64,000 nt of DNA from Moniliophthora roreri (lineage: Eukaryota; Basidiomycota; Agaricomycetes; Agaricales; Marasmiaceae), in contig LATX02000189.1 of the NCBI GenBank assembly GCA_001466705.2, positions 868,001 through 932,000 of the forward strand, in the 5' to 3' direction. Both the position numbers and the translations under genes were made by a program. Position 1 is the first letter of the stretch. Each line of letters starts with the position of its first letter. The notes under the pieces are model-generated. The model was not told the origin of the DNA, did no database searches, and was given only the letters and a program-made list of their open reading frames with translations. Below are positions 48,386 through 60,425 of the stretch, in pieces.

Positions 48386-49270
48386 TTAGCATTCTTGATG
48401 ATGGAAAGTATATGACAAGTGAAGATCTTGGGAGTGTGGGTAGAAGCAAGAATCGGATGTATGAATGAAGACATGAGGCCCGTTTTGACCATACGACCCT
48501 CGTTCTGCAGGAAGTGGTATTGCAGCTGGATCAACCAAGCGCAAGACAGCAGAATCAGAGGACTGACCAATGGATGGAGTCAATGGAGCATCAGATTCGT
48601 CGTCTGACGTGTCCTCTATGGCGTCGGGAACAGGTAGGTCGGAAACGTCATCCTCGTCGTAATACGGGAACGGATGATCATGGGCGGAAGCGAAGAGAGA
48701 ATCGTCGAAAGTATCATCATAGGAGCGAATAAGAGGGGGATGGAATGGGGGATATGGTACAGGGTAAGTTGAGGCTGAGTGTGAGTAGTAGTCCGAAGTG
48801 AGGTCATCTGAGGAAGACATGGGCGACAATAATGGACTGAGCAATGTTTCTTCGTCGTCATCATCTGCTTGTGATGCTCCAAAGTCGGAATCTTCATCGT
48901 CCCCGAGGGTTTCGAGCAACGAGTCCAGCCACTGCGCTTCTGAATTACTGACGTCAACATCGGGGTTGTCGACAAATTTTTCGGCGTCTGGGAACATAAA
49001 TGAATCGGTCTCCTCTGTGGTAACGTCTTCATCTTCTATGTCCACGTCTGTGTGCCCGTGATGATTGCAGCTGGGTAGTGCTGGTTCAGATTGGGATAAG
49101 CTGGTAGTGGTTAATGGTAGGGATCGAATGATGGAGTTTTTCAGCAGCACCCAACGATGTAGACTGCACCTTTCTTTGCTACCAACAGAGAGGTGCAGTT
49201 TCGAACGGGCCAAAGAGGAGAGGTCTGGGGTTTCAGTAACCATGTGGGACGATGACGACGGCGACGACAT
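48386..49270 (-). CDS. Unidentified acidic, disordered protein
   Basis: Single open frame of 294 codons with no intron, on the opposite strand to its left neighbour. I do not recognise a family. The start MSSPSSSSHMVTETPDLSSL is chosen because the frame upstream looks non-coding. A short ordered-looking block, residues about 20-50 (RSKLHLSVGSKERCSLHRWV then LLKNSIIRSLP), precedes two acidic stretches (DVDIEDEDVTTEETDSFMFP; ASQADDDDEETLLSPLLSPM) and Tyr/Pro/Asp-rich parts (SDYYSHSASTYPVPYPPFHP; VPDAIEDTSDDESDAPLTPS). Several Ser-Pro and Thr-Pro sites suggest phosphorylation by CDK or MAP kinase. LPVPDAIEDTSDDESDAP could be a docking motif. Codon use and absence of stops support a real gene; a C-terminal intron cannot be excluded. 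Confidence 0.65.
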   Translation of the reverse strand: MSSPSSSSHMVTETPDLSSLARSKLHLSVGSKERCSLHRWVLLKNSIIRSLPLTTTSLSQSEPALPSCNHHGHTDVDIEDEDVTTEETDSFMFPDAEKFVDNPDVDVSNSEAQWLDSLLETLGDDEDSDFGASQADDDDEETLLSPLLSPMSSSDDLTSDYYSHSASTYPVPYPPFHPPLIRSYDDTFDDSLFASAHDHPFPYYDEDDVSDLPVPDAIEDTSDDESDAPLTPSIGQSSDSAVLRLVDPAAIPLPAERGSYGQNGPHVFIHTSDSCFYPHSQDLHLSYTFHHQEC

Positions 49271-49771
49271 GTATGAATGGGAACGGTGCAATATGGCTAG
49301 AAAATGACTCGGGTAAGAGCCGTGTCGTATATTTGAGATAAGAAAGAAACGTACAATGGGTCGCAAGGAGTGTCAACGGTAGTGTATACGTTCGACGATT
49401 TCAGGTTCGAATAGCAAGGATCCGTTATTGGATTTACGGACGAGTGTATTAACCATTCTCGTTTGGAATGACGCGAGTCGAGGATTTATGGACTCGGTTA
49501 AGGGAAGAAATGAACGATAATCGAGGGGACCCTTAGGCAAACATTTTGTGGGGGGTTGACGGAGGGAAGCAACTTTTTTTTCGCCCCCGCGCGCGTCTTA
49601 TTATATGACTTGACCTGTCACATACCCGCTGTAACCTGCCCTATCTCGTCACACTCCAAACGTGACTCTACATCAGAGGCGTACCCCCGATTCTCTCCGA
49701 TTGGTCACAAAGTCCGAAGTGCCTTTGCCGATTTCCTGAACCGCTGCGGCAAATGCATATCTACTCAAGGG

Positions 49772-49816
<45 letters not shown>

Positions 49817-49877
49817 AAAAATAAAATAAAAGTCCGTCTCTAATAAACTATCCAAGGGGCTTGACTATAACATGGCC
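49271..49877. other. Intergenic region with a 44-base A run
   Basis: Upstream of the acidic-protein gene and downstream of CDC27. It contains T and GC-rich patches (49567-49592) and ends in the poly(A) tract listed separately. No gene seen. Confidence 0.5.
49772..49815. repeat. Homopolymer (A)44
   Basis: Forty-four consecutive A, followed by an A-rich tail with single C and T interruptions (49816-49831). By far the longest homopolymer in the window. Confidence 0.95.
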
Positions 49878-52685
49878 TCATCCTTCATCCATCTTATCCT
49901 CGCTCGCCTCATCTTTCACCGTTTCGAGCAACTTTTTGATTTTACCCATACTTTTAGGTGAAATATCGCGTGCTATGGCGAGTAGTTGCGCCGACTTGAC
50001 TTCATCGCCCACGAGACGGTACACCTTGGCCAGTTGGAACACGACGTTTGACTCCTCGGGCGATGTACTGCGAAGGTGCTCCAAGTCCCCAATGGCAGAC
50101 TGCAAGTGATCGAGCAAGAAATGTTGTGAGTACAGCATCATCAATAACCAGAACAAATGGAAGGTCATACCTCGTATTTCTTCATTGAGATGTACACCTT
50201 TGCACGTCGGTATCGTACCAGAGCATTCTCTGGCGCCAATTTCACAGCTTCGTCGAATAGAGTGTGTGCCCCCTCTCTATCGCCTCGGCGCTCGACCACC
50301 TGGTTATGGGATCAATGATTGTAATAGCCACACAAATTACAATAATATGTGAAAAGCTCACCATTCCTACACAGCCAAGTAGAACGGCGTTGTTGGGGTG
50401 AATCTCAGCGGCTCTCCTGAAATGATATTCTGCCAAGCGTAATTTGCTCATCCTCAAGTAGCAAGTGCCTAACCCATACCTGTTTCATTGTGATAAAGGT
50501 AAGCACTTGGACACAGAAGAGCCCACTTACCAGGCATTATAGTGGCGAGGATCGACACGTAAAGCCGACTGGAAGAAATTGATCGCCTTATCAGGATCCT
50601 CATCGATACTCTCGTGGCCACTGAGCGTAAATGCATAGGCGCATGCCGGATCCATCTGGAAAGCTCGACGGAAGCAAGTCAAGGCTTGTGGACGTTCCTT
50701 CTGCAACGAAAACAGGTTTCCAACTGCTATCCATGCTTGAGCAGACCGTGGGTCAATGCTTATCAGCTCCTGAGCAAGGAATGACAGTTGGACAGGTCGC
50801 TGAAGATGCCAGAGAAGGGTCGAATAGACCTCCATATCCCACACTCGATAAGGTTCCAATGTTCTCACAGCTTTGAACGCACGCTCGGCCTAAAGAGTTA
50901 CGTCCTTAAGTAAATCATCGCGTGGAGAACATGAGCTCGAACATACAGCCACATAGTCCGCCTTCTCGTAATGAGCCCTTCCAACCATCGCAAGCACCCA
51001 AGGTGTCTGCTGGTGGATACTCGGTAGTTCTTCCAGCTCGGCAAGACATTTCGCGGAGTCATACATTGTCAGAGCTCTGGTTGCGCGAGCGAACAGCCGC
51101 ATGAGATCGTATATGTAGTAATCTGCCACCTCAATGTCGTATGCTTGCTGAGCACCTGCTTCATTAGTTGGTGTCCAATTGCTGGGGGAAGCCGAGCCTT
51201 CGGAACGAGGTGTATTTGCGACGGCTGGTGGTGATGGAGGATAAGCACCTTCCGTATCGTCATCCATTTCGGATTCTATTGACTTGGAGCGTCCATGAAC
51301 AGGTGGCCGTCGTCGATTATTCGACTATCAACATAAGTCTTCTACTGTAATATGAAATTGGGGTCACTTACTGGTTTCGCCTGTTTAGACCCTGACGTAC
51401 TTTGAAGACGGGTGCTTCGACGAACGTTGGATGCGGACGATTGATTAGCTTTTGTTAACGAGCTGGACTTTGTATTCAAACCCTGAAAGCTTTATTTGAG
51501 GAGTACAACTGATTTATGGGTGATCATAAACAAACCTTTCTTGATATATCCTCTCCTGCTGCCTTGAGGGTCTTGATGGGCTTTCCGGGCTCTGGTTGCA
51601 CGGCGGCTGAGCGGAGCTTCTTAGGTATGGGACCTGCTTCATCTGCCGAAGAGAGGGGACGGGTGATATGTTGTTGAGTAGAGGTGGGAATGACAGGTTG
51701 GGACCGACTGGTTCGATGTATTTGATGAAATGTTGTATCAACAATTGGGAAGGGAAAGTCCGTGCTTGCACTAAGAAACGATTAGTATATGTGATCATGG
51801 ACAAAAGGTATTTAAGATTACATCGAGTCTCGAGATCCAGCGGGGGGAGCTATTCTGAAAGGTTGAGGTTGACTTATATCCGGTTTCCGCCCACGGAAGA
51901 TGTGTCCAGTACCACTTCCGACATCTGGAGTGAAGAAGCCAGCCCCTGTTGCGACTGGACCGTCGTTTTTGGGTGGATGTGAATCTGACGCCATGCGTTT
52001 GACTGGACGTGGTTTGGGCGGAAATAACTCATCGACCTCGGGAGGATTTCCTCATAGATAGAATGGAATCAGCGTAATGCAGATTAAATATAAAATAAAC
52101 ACACACACCAAGAGCACATAGCCCTTCGAATGCTTCCCAAATCAAATGATCCAATGCTAAGGCATTCCGAAAACTTTGGGCAGCCTGCTCATGTAGATTT
52201 CCTTTCAATGCCATGGTACCTGACCTGGAGTGCATCGACGCTTCTTCGAGAGCAAAATGTGCGATTCTTGCGGGTGTCAACACTTAATACAAGACATTAT
52301 GCCTATGAGTTTCACTTGCATGTTACGCGTAAAACATACCAGAAGGTGCGTAAGCCACAGTAGGCAAGGCTTCCTCCAAACACTCGCGGGCCTGCCTGTA
52401 ACGTCCTAGAGCTGTACAACATTTCGCCTTCATCTCTAAACAACCACTGCACTGTTGTTCGCGTGATATATCCACGACGCACAACGCGGAATACGTCTGG
52501 CCCCCACGAAGTAGAGCAGTGGCATACAGGTGCCGTGCTTCATGGCTCGACTGGTTCATGGCAAAGTAGCGTTCGGCATAGAATATAGCTGATCTTGCGA
52601 GGTCGGAATCGAGAAGCGACCATATTAACGATTGAAACCGCTGGGAGAGATAGGGCGAGGATATGGGGAAATCGGTAGCGTCCAT
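49878..52685 (-). CDS. CDC27: Anaphase-promoting complex subunit Cdc27/APC3
   Basis: TPR scaffold of the APC/C ubiquitin ligase that binds the Ile-Arg tails of Cdc20, Cdh1 and Apc10. Start MDATDFPISSPYLSQRFQSL. The N-terminal dimerisation TPRs include SLLDSDLARSAIFYAERYFA and ARHLYATALLRGGQTYSALC; a disordered middle has Ser/Thr-Pro sites. The C-terminal TPR superhelix includes WVLAMVGRAHYEKADYVA, YSTLLWHLQRPVQLSFLAQE, WIAVGNLFSLQKERPQALTC, DPDKAINFFQSALRVDPRHY-NAWYGLG, LRLAEYHFRRAAEIHPNNAV and SNVVFQLAKVYRLVGDEVKS. It ends in a charged KDEASEDKMDEG. About ten introns, roughly 720 residues. The intron positions in the disordered middle (51300-52050) are uncertain. CACGTG at 52824-52829 lies in its promoter. 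Confidence 0.93.
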
Positions 52686-52996
52686 CCAAGGCGAGAAATG
52701 TTTCTATGTCATGAAAATTTTGCGTGTTCGAGAGGACTTCGCTGAGGAGTGCGTTGAAATGGTAGAGCTAAGGAAAACAAAAAGACTGGGAGGTCCACGG
52801 AGAAGACCAACTCTTTTGGCAGTCACGTGCAACTCGTCGCGTTTCCCCAACGCGACTCGGACTGGCGCGAAAATGAACCACCTAGCTGGTCATTTTGCCG
52901 TTTGCAAGTCCCCGTCACAGTGTTCAGCACAAAGTCTATCATGCATGGTTCACTAGGTACGCAACATACAAATGTGTAAAATACAACTTTGTCATA
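52686..52996. promoter_or_regulatory. Gap between CCT1 end and CDC27 start, with CACGTG box
   Basis: 311 bases. It contains CACGTG at 52824-52829, 139 bases upstream of the CDC27 start codon, and ACGCG motifs at 52848-52853, which resemble the MCB (ACGCGT) element of G1/S genes but are one base short. No gene. Confidence 0.4.
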
Positions 52997-55054
52997 TCAA
53001 TGCCCGTGTGGGTCGGGTTCACCTTTCGGTTCTGTGCAAAAAGTCGTTCATGATTAGTCAAGGTCCATGGGAAAATATATTCAAACTTCTTACCTGGGAT
53101 GCATTGAATAGCATCATCTATTCGCAGAAGAGAGATTGCTGCTTCATATGCAGATTTTAAGCTCTTCACCTTGCTGACGGTCGGCTCCAGGACTCCAGCA
53201 GCAACATTGTCACGAACATCGCCGGTCAAGAGGTCAAGCCCGTAGCGCAAAAGCACCTTCTTTGGATCGCCGGCAGGAGCGTTTTGAGCTGCGTTATGAT
53301 ATGATCTCAGTTTCGCAACAAGCTCAGTCGAATCCTTAGCGGCATTGACAGCCAGTTGTTTAGGAATTGAGAGTAGTGCGCTGGCGAATTCGGCAATAGC
53401 AAGTTGCTCTCTTGAGCCCTGTTCGAAAATATTAGCCAAGAATATGCACTAACTTCAGGATATCAACATGCCAATGTGGTTGCAAAGTTCTCCAGATATA
53501 TGCTTAGAGCAGATTCGACAGCACCACCACCGGGAACAACGGCTCCGCTCTCCAAAGTCCGCTTGATGACAGAAAGTGTATCGTGGAGTGCACGCTCCAT
53601 CTCATCGAGCATGTAGTCGTTGGCACCACGAAGAACAATTGAAGACGAATTGACAACTTTTGTTCCCTTGATCAAGATGAGTTCGTCGTCGGAGATTCTC
53701 TCTTGCACGACCTCTTCTGCCGTCCCAAGGTAACTGGCCTCGAAAGTTTCCTCGCCTTCGAGATTGGCCATGCTCGATATCAGCTGGCCACCCGTAGCCT
53801 TTGCTATCCTCCTGAGATCTTCCTTCCTACATCTTCGGACGGCCATGGCACCTGCTTCGACGAACTCCTTCAAACACAAATCGTCAATTCCTTTTGTAGT
53901 CAGAACTACGTTGGCGCCAGCTGCAAGGACCTTGCGGATTCTCTCGAGCGTGATCTCAGCCTCGCTGAGATAGAATATCAGAAGTCATGCACATGAAAAG
54001 ATCCTTGTAACGTACCGTTTCCGGATATCCTCGAGCTGATCAGGATCATCCACCAAAATCTGAATACCGAGTTGCATACGCGTTTTCTGCAGGTTAATGT
54101 CCAAGCATGCAATCTTTGCATTCGTGATTCTTTTCTTCATCGCTGTAGGCATCAAAGTCAGTACTGGAGTTGCTCTAACAAGTCAATTGTCGACTACCTT
54201 GACTGGCAACCGTACAGTTGAGGGCATATCCCTTGACAAAAAGAGACTCGCGGGCACTTCTTCCGTGGGCTTTTAAAACATTCACGGCCTTGACGGGGTA
54301 CTTGATGTCTCCTCGCAAATTAATCGTCTTGACAGCAAGCATTGCATCAACAGCCATTGGTGCAAAGAGATCGTCGTCACTGTGAGCAATAATCAATCGT
54401 TGAAACAGATTCGGCGCCGACAATATCAACAAAAACTCACTTTCCGATAATTTTACTCGACATGCTCGTCTTTGCAGCATTGATTAATGCCTCTCTCCCT
54501 AGCGCATCCACCTTTACACTCAATTGATCCTGCATGTACTTGACAGCCTCCTTGCACGCAAGACGATACCCAGTGATAATCGTCGTCGGATGAATCTTGG
54601 CTTTTACAAGTTCATTGGCACGTCGTAAAAGCTCAGCTGCGATAATGACGACGGAAGTGGTCCCATCGCCAACTTCCTTGTCCTGCTTTTGAGCGAGGTC
54701 CACGAATACACGTCCTGCAGGGTTTTCTACATTAAGGAGAGATAGAATGGTTGCGCCATCGTTGGAGATGGTGACTTCCTGTCAAGGAGTTAGAATGGGT
54801 TCAATGAGGATCGACCGCAAACTCCGCGTACTCCGATGTTATCCACAAGCATTTTGTCGAGACCCAGAGGTCCAAGGGAGCTCTTCACAATGTTAGCGAT
54901 GGATTGGGCTGCGATGACTATTGCATTTGCATATTTGAGTATCTTGCAAAGTGAAAAGGAACCCGATATACGCACCATTTTGGTCCCTAATATCCTGCCC
55001 CGACACACGATCACCGCCTAGAAAGGCTCCTGCTCTTGGATCCCGTTGAAACAT
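52997..55054 (-). CDS. TCP1: Chaperonin TRiC/CCT subunit alpha
   Basis: One of eight paralogous subunits of the cytosolic chaperonin that folds actin, tubulin and WD40 proteins including Cdc20. The start [20 protein letters not shown] and intron give DIRDQN then [23 protein letters not shown]-site motifs: [12 protein letters not shown] and [20 protein letters not shown]. The alpha-specific text includes [54 protein letters not shown] and KTLAVN-like [21 protein letters not shown] final intron (about 53019-53095) joins DDAIQCIP to [11 protein letters not shown] and the stop at 52997-52999; the yeast protein also ends in an acidic tail with His. About seven introns, near 555 residues. Confidence 0.95.
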
Positions 55055-56016
55055 GGGATATCAGTCGTCAAAGGGTGTGTATGAATGAAGTGATCAAAGT
55101 CTTGAACGCGTTCAAAGACGATAGAACACTGCAGAAGTTCGCGTTGGCTTACAAATCAAAGCCCTTCGGAATTTCGATTCACGATAGTTCGAACTTTGAA
55201 CAAATGCCAATGATTATTGGGTCAGAACCAAACCAGAAAATCAAGGCGCTATGCTCCAAGTAGTACTGTGAAAAGTGATCTAGCACAAGTCAAACTATAA
55301 CTATAAACATGAACGCCATATCCGAAGGAGTCAATATGGAGCAGGAGGATAAATACAAACACCTCGCCACCTACAAGGAGGCGAAAAGCGGCAATATCGA
55401 GAGAGAGAAAACTGAATGAATACTGACTATGGAGAGGAAAGAAGCAGACTGATAAAACAAAGAAGTTAAGGAAAACGACGGCGAACTGCGAACTGCTAAG
55501 AGGGCAGTACATAAGAGGACGCGTCCAAGACATGAAATTAGATGAGTCCATGAGGGGCATAAATATATGAGAGATTTGAGTGAGATAGTACACGTCCGGG
55601 GGTCCGGAAAATGCGTGTAAGTATAAAAAAACAATTGAGATGAAGAAATGATGGGAGAGAAACACACTGTGAAAGGTGGTGATGCATCGGTGATAGTTTG
55701 CCTTGTGTTGCGAGGATTTTTACTTTTCTTTTTACTGCTCGACTAAACAACTGTATTTCGGACATTGCGTCGCTGAAGGTTGGAGAGATGGCATAACGAG
55801 CGTGGTTCTGGAATGAATGGCGTGCCATAGCGTTACCATAATTTGGAGTCATCGTGTCTTGACAAGTTTCATACAGAAAATAAACATGCGAAAACGAGAG
55901 ATGTCGCGAGGTCGAGTGGACAGCGAATGTATGTGGGGGGGATGAAGGATGTGTCCCTAGATGGCGCGGAATAGATGGCGTGGAGAAGGTCGCACAGAAT
56001 TGGCACCGAATATCAT
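55055..56016. other. Intergenic region between CDC25 end and CCT1 start
   Basis: 962 bases containing the CCT1 promoter and the CDC25 3' untranslated region. Frames here are short and resemble nothing; one 75-codon frame at 55036-55263 begins with TTG and overlaps the CCT1 first exon. Nothing further recognised. Confidence 0.5.
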
Positions 56017-58321
56017 TTAATACGGCATTCGACCGGGTCCATAAGTCTCAGCACGAGTAAGAGGCCCACGAGTACCCTTCTTGACTTTCAATGCTGTAGC
56101 TTTGGTTGGCGGAGGACAAGGGCTATCACCAAGGTCGATGTCTGTCTCGTCTCCATCCACGGTGCTATTGCCATCCTCCGGCAGGGTCAACAGAGACGTT
56201 GATCCCACACGACGAGTTCGCGCTGCATTTCCAACGGCAAATAAGGAAGGAGGGCCACCGCTGGGTGCACTGTTCCTCTTTACCTGTTGCTGCTGTGAAG
56301 TCGATGACGGTTTACCGAGTTCGCCGTAAGCATAGGACTTGTGGCGCCCGAACTTGGCCTTCCGGAATTGATCAAGATCCCCTCGTCGTGAAGCAGCGTG
56401 ATTGGGGTCGTCCATGGTGACATAACCTCCTGGGGGGTCGCATCGGGCACCAGACTCCTTGAAGTAACGCGAGTAGCCACCCTCGAGAACGTAAAGCTCG
56501 GGATAGTGGATCTTGGGGTAGACGTGATTATTCATCGCACGGTCCTTTGCACGTAAGTGCTTCGCACTTGAGAAACAACTTTGAGCAAGGGGGTCAGATT
56601 CAGCAGCCGGAGAACGTACAAGGTAGGAGCGCGCTTCGCACTGAACTCGCAGTGGAAGATAAGAACCGTCTTCTTGGTCCCATCACCGCTGACGGAGGGC
56701 TTCGGTTTGAATAAACTGGGACCGAGAAGCATCTCTTCTACCGCCGCCGCAGTGTTGATGTTCACTGCGCCCTCAATGTGACCACCTTGATACTCGTAAT
56801 CAAAACGGCAATCGATGATATGAAAACCATGAATCTTGGCCTCGAACTGTCCGCTAAGAAGTTGGTCAAGCTGAACGAGCACGTCAATAAATAACTTGAG
56901 GAAACGAAGTATGAAGAACAACGAACAGTCTCGGCCGTTATACGCATCAAACCATCTTCAGAAACACGATGGCACGGAAGGGCCTTGCCATGTGCTTCAT
57001 TATCACCGAAACCAGGCATGCCAGGTCCCATGAACTTGCTCGAAGGGCTGCTTTCGTTCAAGACCATGGCAGTAGCACCAGTGAGTGGTCTGAAATCGTC
57101 GGTACCATCGCAGCGGCGGATAGTCTTCATTTGTTGACGCTTGGCGTACTGCTGAGCAGGAGATGACATGTCCACGGCACTTCCAAAGGAAGACTCATCC
57201 GAAAAATCGTCGAGATTGCTATGAGCTATCATGGCCGAGAATGCGCGACGAGCAGGCGGGAACTTGAGGTCGGATTCCCGCTTTTCATCAGAGCTCAATA
57301 TGGGATAGGCGGACTGGAGGCCATTCTCGGAGGAGTGAACCATGGCAGAAAGTGCAGGTCTGCGAGGTCGCTTCAGACCAGCGGATGGGTTGCCCAACCC
57401 TTCGAGTGTAGGCTTGGTGGAGTTTGCGTTCGACAAAAGCGAGCCATTCATCATTCGTTCCAGTTTACGAGCGGCTGGGGACGAAGGAAGGACCGGCGAG
57501 GATGATGATGCATCGTCTTCGAGATAACGAGTGCTTTCAGGCGATAATGAACGTCGTTTCTTGTGCTTGTGTTGCGCAGGAGACTCCAAATCTTTACGAG
57601 GAGAGTTGGTCTCATAGAAGAGGTTCTTGAAGGTGGTAATGGTGGGTGCGGCTGATACGGGGTCTGCTGTTGAAAAAGAACTGACAGCTGGCGCGGGCTG
57701 GTCAGCGTAAGAAGAGTCGTCAACATCCATTGCATCGTCATCAGTAGTAGGCTAAAGGAGATGGTATAGTTAGACAAGGAGCCTGAACTGAACTGACCAG
57801 CGACGTACCTCGGGAAAAATATTACCAGAGATCCCCGAGGCGGGCACGAGCCATTCGGTAGGTAACGCTGCGCGCTGAGTGCGTTTGGAACTTGACTTTG
57901 TTGAATCAACGATAGAAGGCGAAGGTTGCAAAGATCTGTTGCTGACATCGGTGAAGAGGCGAGCAGCGCTAGTGAAAGCACGAGGGCGTTTCTGAGCTAC
58001 TGGTTGGGGGACTATAGATTGCAATGCAAGCATTCTCTGAGGGGGTAAGGGAGATATATCCATGGGTGCGTATTCGCTGTCTGGGATGAGGGCGAGATTT
58101 TCTCTGGACGGGGAATTGATGGAGACACTGGAAGCAAATGAAAGTTCCAGGTCCGAGGATAGGAATTCGTCGACGTCGTCTCGAGAGCGTGTTTGGGTTT
58201 CTGAACGCTTCCTGATAAGATTTACAGGAGCTGCAAGGAATTGGGAAGGCATGACGGGGTTGACTGGGTTTTCTCTCTTTCGCTTCTTGAGAATAGGTTG
58301 AGAATCTGTGAAGTAGTCCAT
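56017..58321 (-). CDS. CDC25: Cdc25 dual-specificity phosphatase (mitotic inducer)
   Basis: Removes the inhibitory phosphate from the Cdc2/CDK1 Tyr15 at the G2/M transition. Start MDYFTDSQPILKKRKRENPV. The N-terminal 450 residues are a disordered regulatory region with basic clusters and Ser-Pro sites (MDISPLPPQRM; RRSLSPESTR). The rhodanese-like catalytic domain follows: LPCHRVSEDGLMRITAET, FHIIDCRFDYEYQGGHIEGA and the active loop HCEFSAKRAPT (C-x5-R). An intron with donor GTACGT splits it; using the acceptor CTCAAG gives PTFAKHLRAKDRAMNNHVYP then KIHYPELYVLEGGYSRYF, as in fungal Cdc25. The C-terminal 110 residues, after YVTMDDPNHAASRRGDLDQF, are basic and disordered. Four or so introns, near 700 residues. 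Confidence 0.95.
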
Positions 58322-59278
58322 GATGGGCGGTCAGAAAACAGGAGGAGGAGAGTAAGTGCAAACGCACGAGTTCAAATGGTGGAAGAACCTGATGGGCCAC
58401 CGTGGTTTGAGTCCATTGTTCTCTTGTTTATGGACAAGACGTGACTGACTCACTTTGGCAAAAAAGAATGTGTTGACGGAGGAGGCCGCGCCTTGATAAT
58501 GGACGTTATCAGCGACTTGTGCACAACGAACAGAAGCAAAAGGCCAACAGCCAGAATTCTCACGACTAGCGAAGCAGACCAGGTTCAGTTCGGCGTGTGT
58601 ACAAATGTGGGTCCAATTAAAGTCCCGTCTGGCCAATTATGTCAAAGAGCATGGTCAGTATACGCTTCTTCCGCCTGAGAAAATGCAGAAAAAAACATAC
58701 AAAAATGTAGAATAAAAAAAAGGCAGATTGTGCGCAGTTGGTATCCGTCGTGGCTCTTCGTCTGCCCTCAAGCGTCGAGTAGCAGTGTATGTCGCGCACC
58801 TCAGTCCTCCTGGTTTGCGCGCTCTTTCAATTCGAACCAAAACGTGATTTTTGTACAATTGGTCACGGGACCGTTCTTTATATCATTTACGTCACAGACG
58901 GACACACGACTTGTGACACTAACTGTAGTGGAAAAGTGATATCATCGTAAAGGGGCTTGCCACGTGGTGTTTAGGAGGTTACTAACATTCAGCTGATCGA
59001 GTTTGGTTTCAGACGCTTTCGGCGATTTGTGGTGGAGGGAGATGCATCATACGAGTACATTATCTTCGCCACTGCAATCCTTATTTGAACATGAAATGGC
59101 CTGTATTGCAAAAAAGAGAGCTCAACAGCTAAGGATGCAATGCTCAACTAGCTAGATTACCATAAGTCGAAAGTTGCATCTAGACGAGGGTCCACAGAGT
59201 CGTGATTTAGAACACACATTCAATGCAAGCTCGGATAACAATTCCGAACAAACATTTGCAGAGAATTACAATTAATCC
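58322..59278. other. Upstream region of CDC25
   Basis: 957 bases between the IAH1 3' end and the CDC25 start. It contains a CACGTG at 58961-58966. No coding sequence recognised; probably a long CDC25 promoter and leader. Confidence 0.5.
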
Positions 59279-60270
59279 CTACGGGAAGTCATCCACTACT
59301 CCCAAGGTCACTCCTGGAATTTCATCCCATCTGCAAAGCGCGTATCAGTGCTCTCCACTCCTCCTCCCCTTCTCCACAGCAGTGCAACTCACCTTGGAAA
59401 CACATACTCCAACCTATCTGGATGTAGCTCGGGATATTCCCTTCCTATCGTCTCCATCAACTTGTCATACATAACCTTGTAGAAATTCAAGCTATCAGTT
59501 CGCCGACCTAACGACAGATAAAACATTTTGTACCGCGTATCCTGCAGCGTTCAGATGCAATCCATCATTCAAATATCTGCTCAATTGTGCCTGTTCATGC
59601 CCTGACGCATCCCACAACGCAGACCAGATATCCACTACAGCGACCTCTTCTTCCCTCGCCACGTCTTTTACCGCTTCCGCATACTCCTTAGTAGTATCAA
59701 ACAGCCGGTCCAGTTCCCTCGGAGGTGACCTTGATTCCGGGTCTTCCTTTCGCTGAAACTCGTTCACAGGCGGCGGAGTTACAAGGATGATCTTTGTCTC
59801 CGCCAAATAGTATTCCGACTTGGGCGACTGCACCATGTTCACCATGTGCTTGAGGTTTGAAATAAACTTGGTTATCGAGACATGCTGAGGCGACGGCCTG
59901 ATGCACGCGTCATTGGCTCCAAACCAAATCACAAGCAGTCGAACTTTCGGGGTGTATTTCTGTTGCTCTTGTATTGCGAGGAACTAGGCCAGTTTGGGTT
60001 TCGAACTAAAGCGACAGCAATAGGAGACGCACCTTCTTGAAGAGGGGCATCGCCCAGTCAGTATTGTACCCAGATAAACCTCGGTTAAGGATGTCCAGCT
60101 TACGAGCATACACATCTTGGAGGATATGAATCTGTCGTCCCACTACTGGCGATAAGGGGGATGGAAAACTACTGACGCGTCATCTTGGTACCAAAACCAC
60201 CCTCATCCCAAGCTCCTTGAGTGATAGAATCGCCGAAAAGCATAATGCAGTCCTGCACATAGGAAGCCAT
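59279..60270 (-). CDS. IAH1: SGNH/GDSL esterase, isoamyl-acetate hydrolase type
   Basis: Hydrolyses small acetate esters in yeast; probable cytosolic serine esterase. Start MASYVQDCIMLFGDSITQGA carries block I (Ser of FGDSI). Block II Gly lies in LNRGLSGYNTDWAMPLFKK, block III Asn in VIWFGANDACIRPSPQH, block V Asp and His in YLNDGLHLNAAGY. An intron follows GY, where the frame differs, and leads to FYKVMYDKLMETIGREYPEL and HPDRLEYVFPR; a last intron adds WDEIPGVTLGVVDDFP. Five short introns, about 255 residues, like Iah1. All catalytic residues seen. Same strand as the GGQ-factor gene, 155 bases downstream. Confidence 0.93.
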
Positions 60271-60425
60271 GTTAGAGAATATAGGTGAAGGATCCGGCGT
60301 TGAACACGATCAGATAATGAATGCGAGTGATGGTCTGTGCGCAATTTCTGATCGGCCAATAATCTCTCAGCTTGAATGGGTCGGTTGATCATTAGTCACT
60401 ACTTTATACTAAGCAAGTGTATGTT

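Noticed and set aside
49556..49843. 95-codon plus-strand frame ending in poly-Lys
   Set aside because: It is created by the A run and otherwise lacks coding character.
55036..55263. 75-codon frame on the plus strand beside CCT1
   Set aside because: It begins with TTG rather than ATG, overlaps the CCT1 first exon in antisense and resembles no protein.
56532..56640. Cdc25 frame reading RLLNLTPLLKVVSQ after the active site
   Set aside because: It is intronic: donor GTACGT and acceptor CTCAAG restore FAKHLRAKDRAMNN, the conserved fungal continuation.
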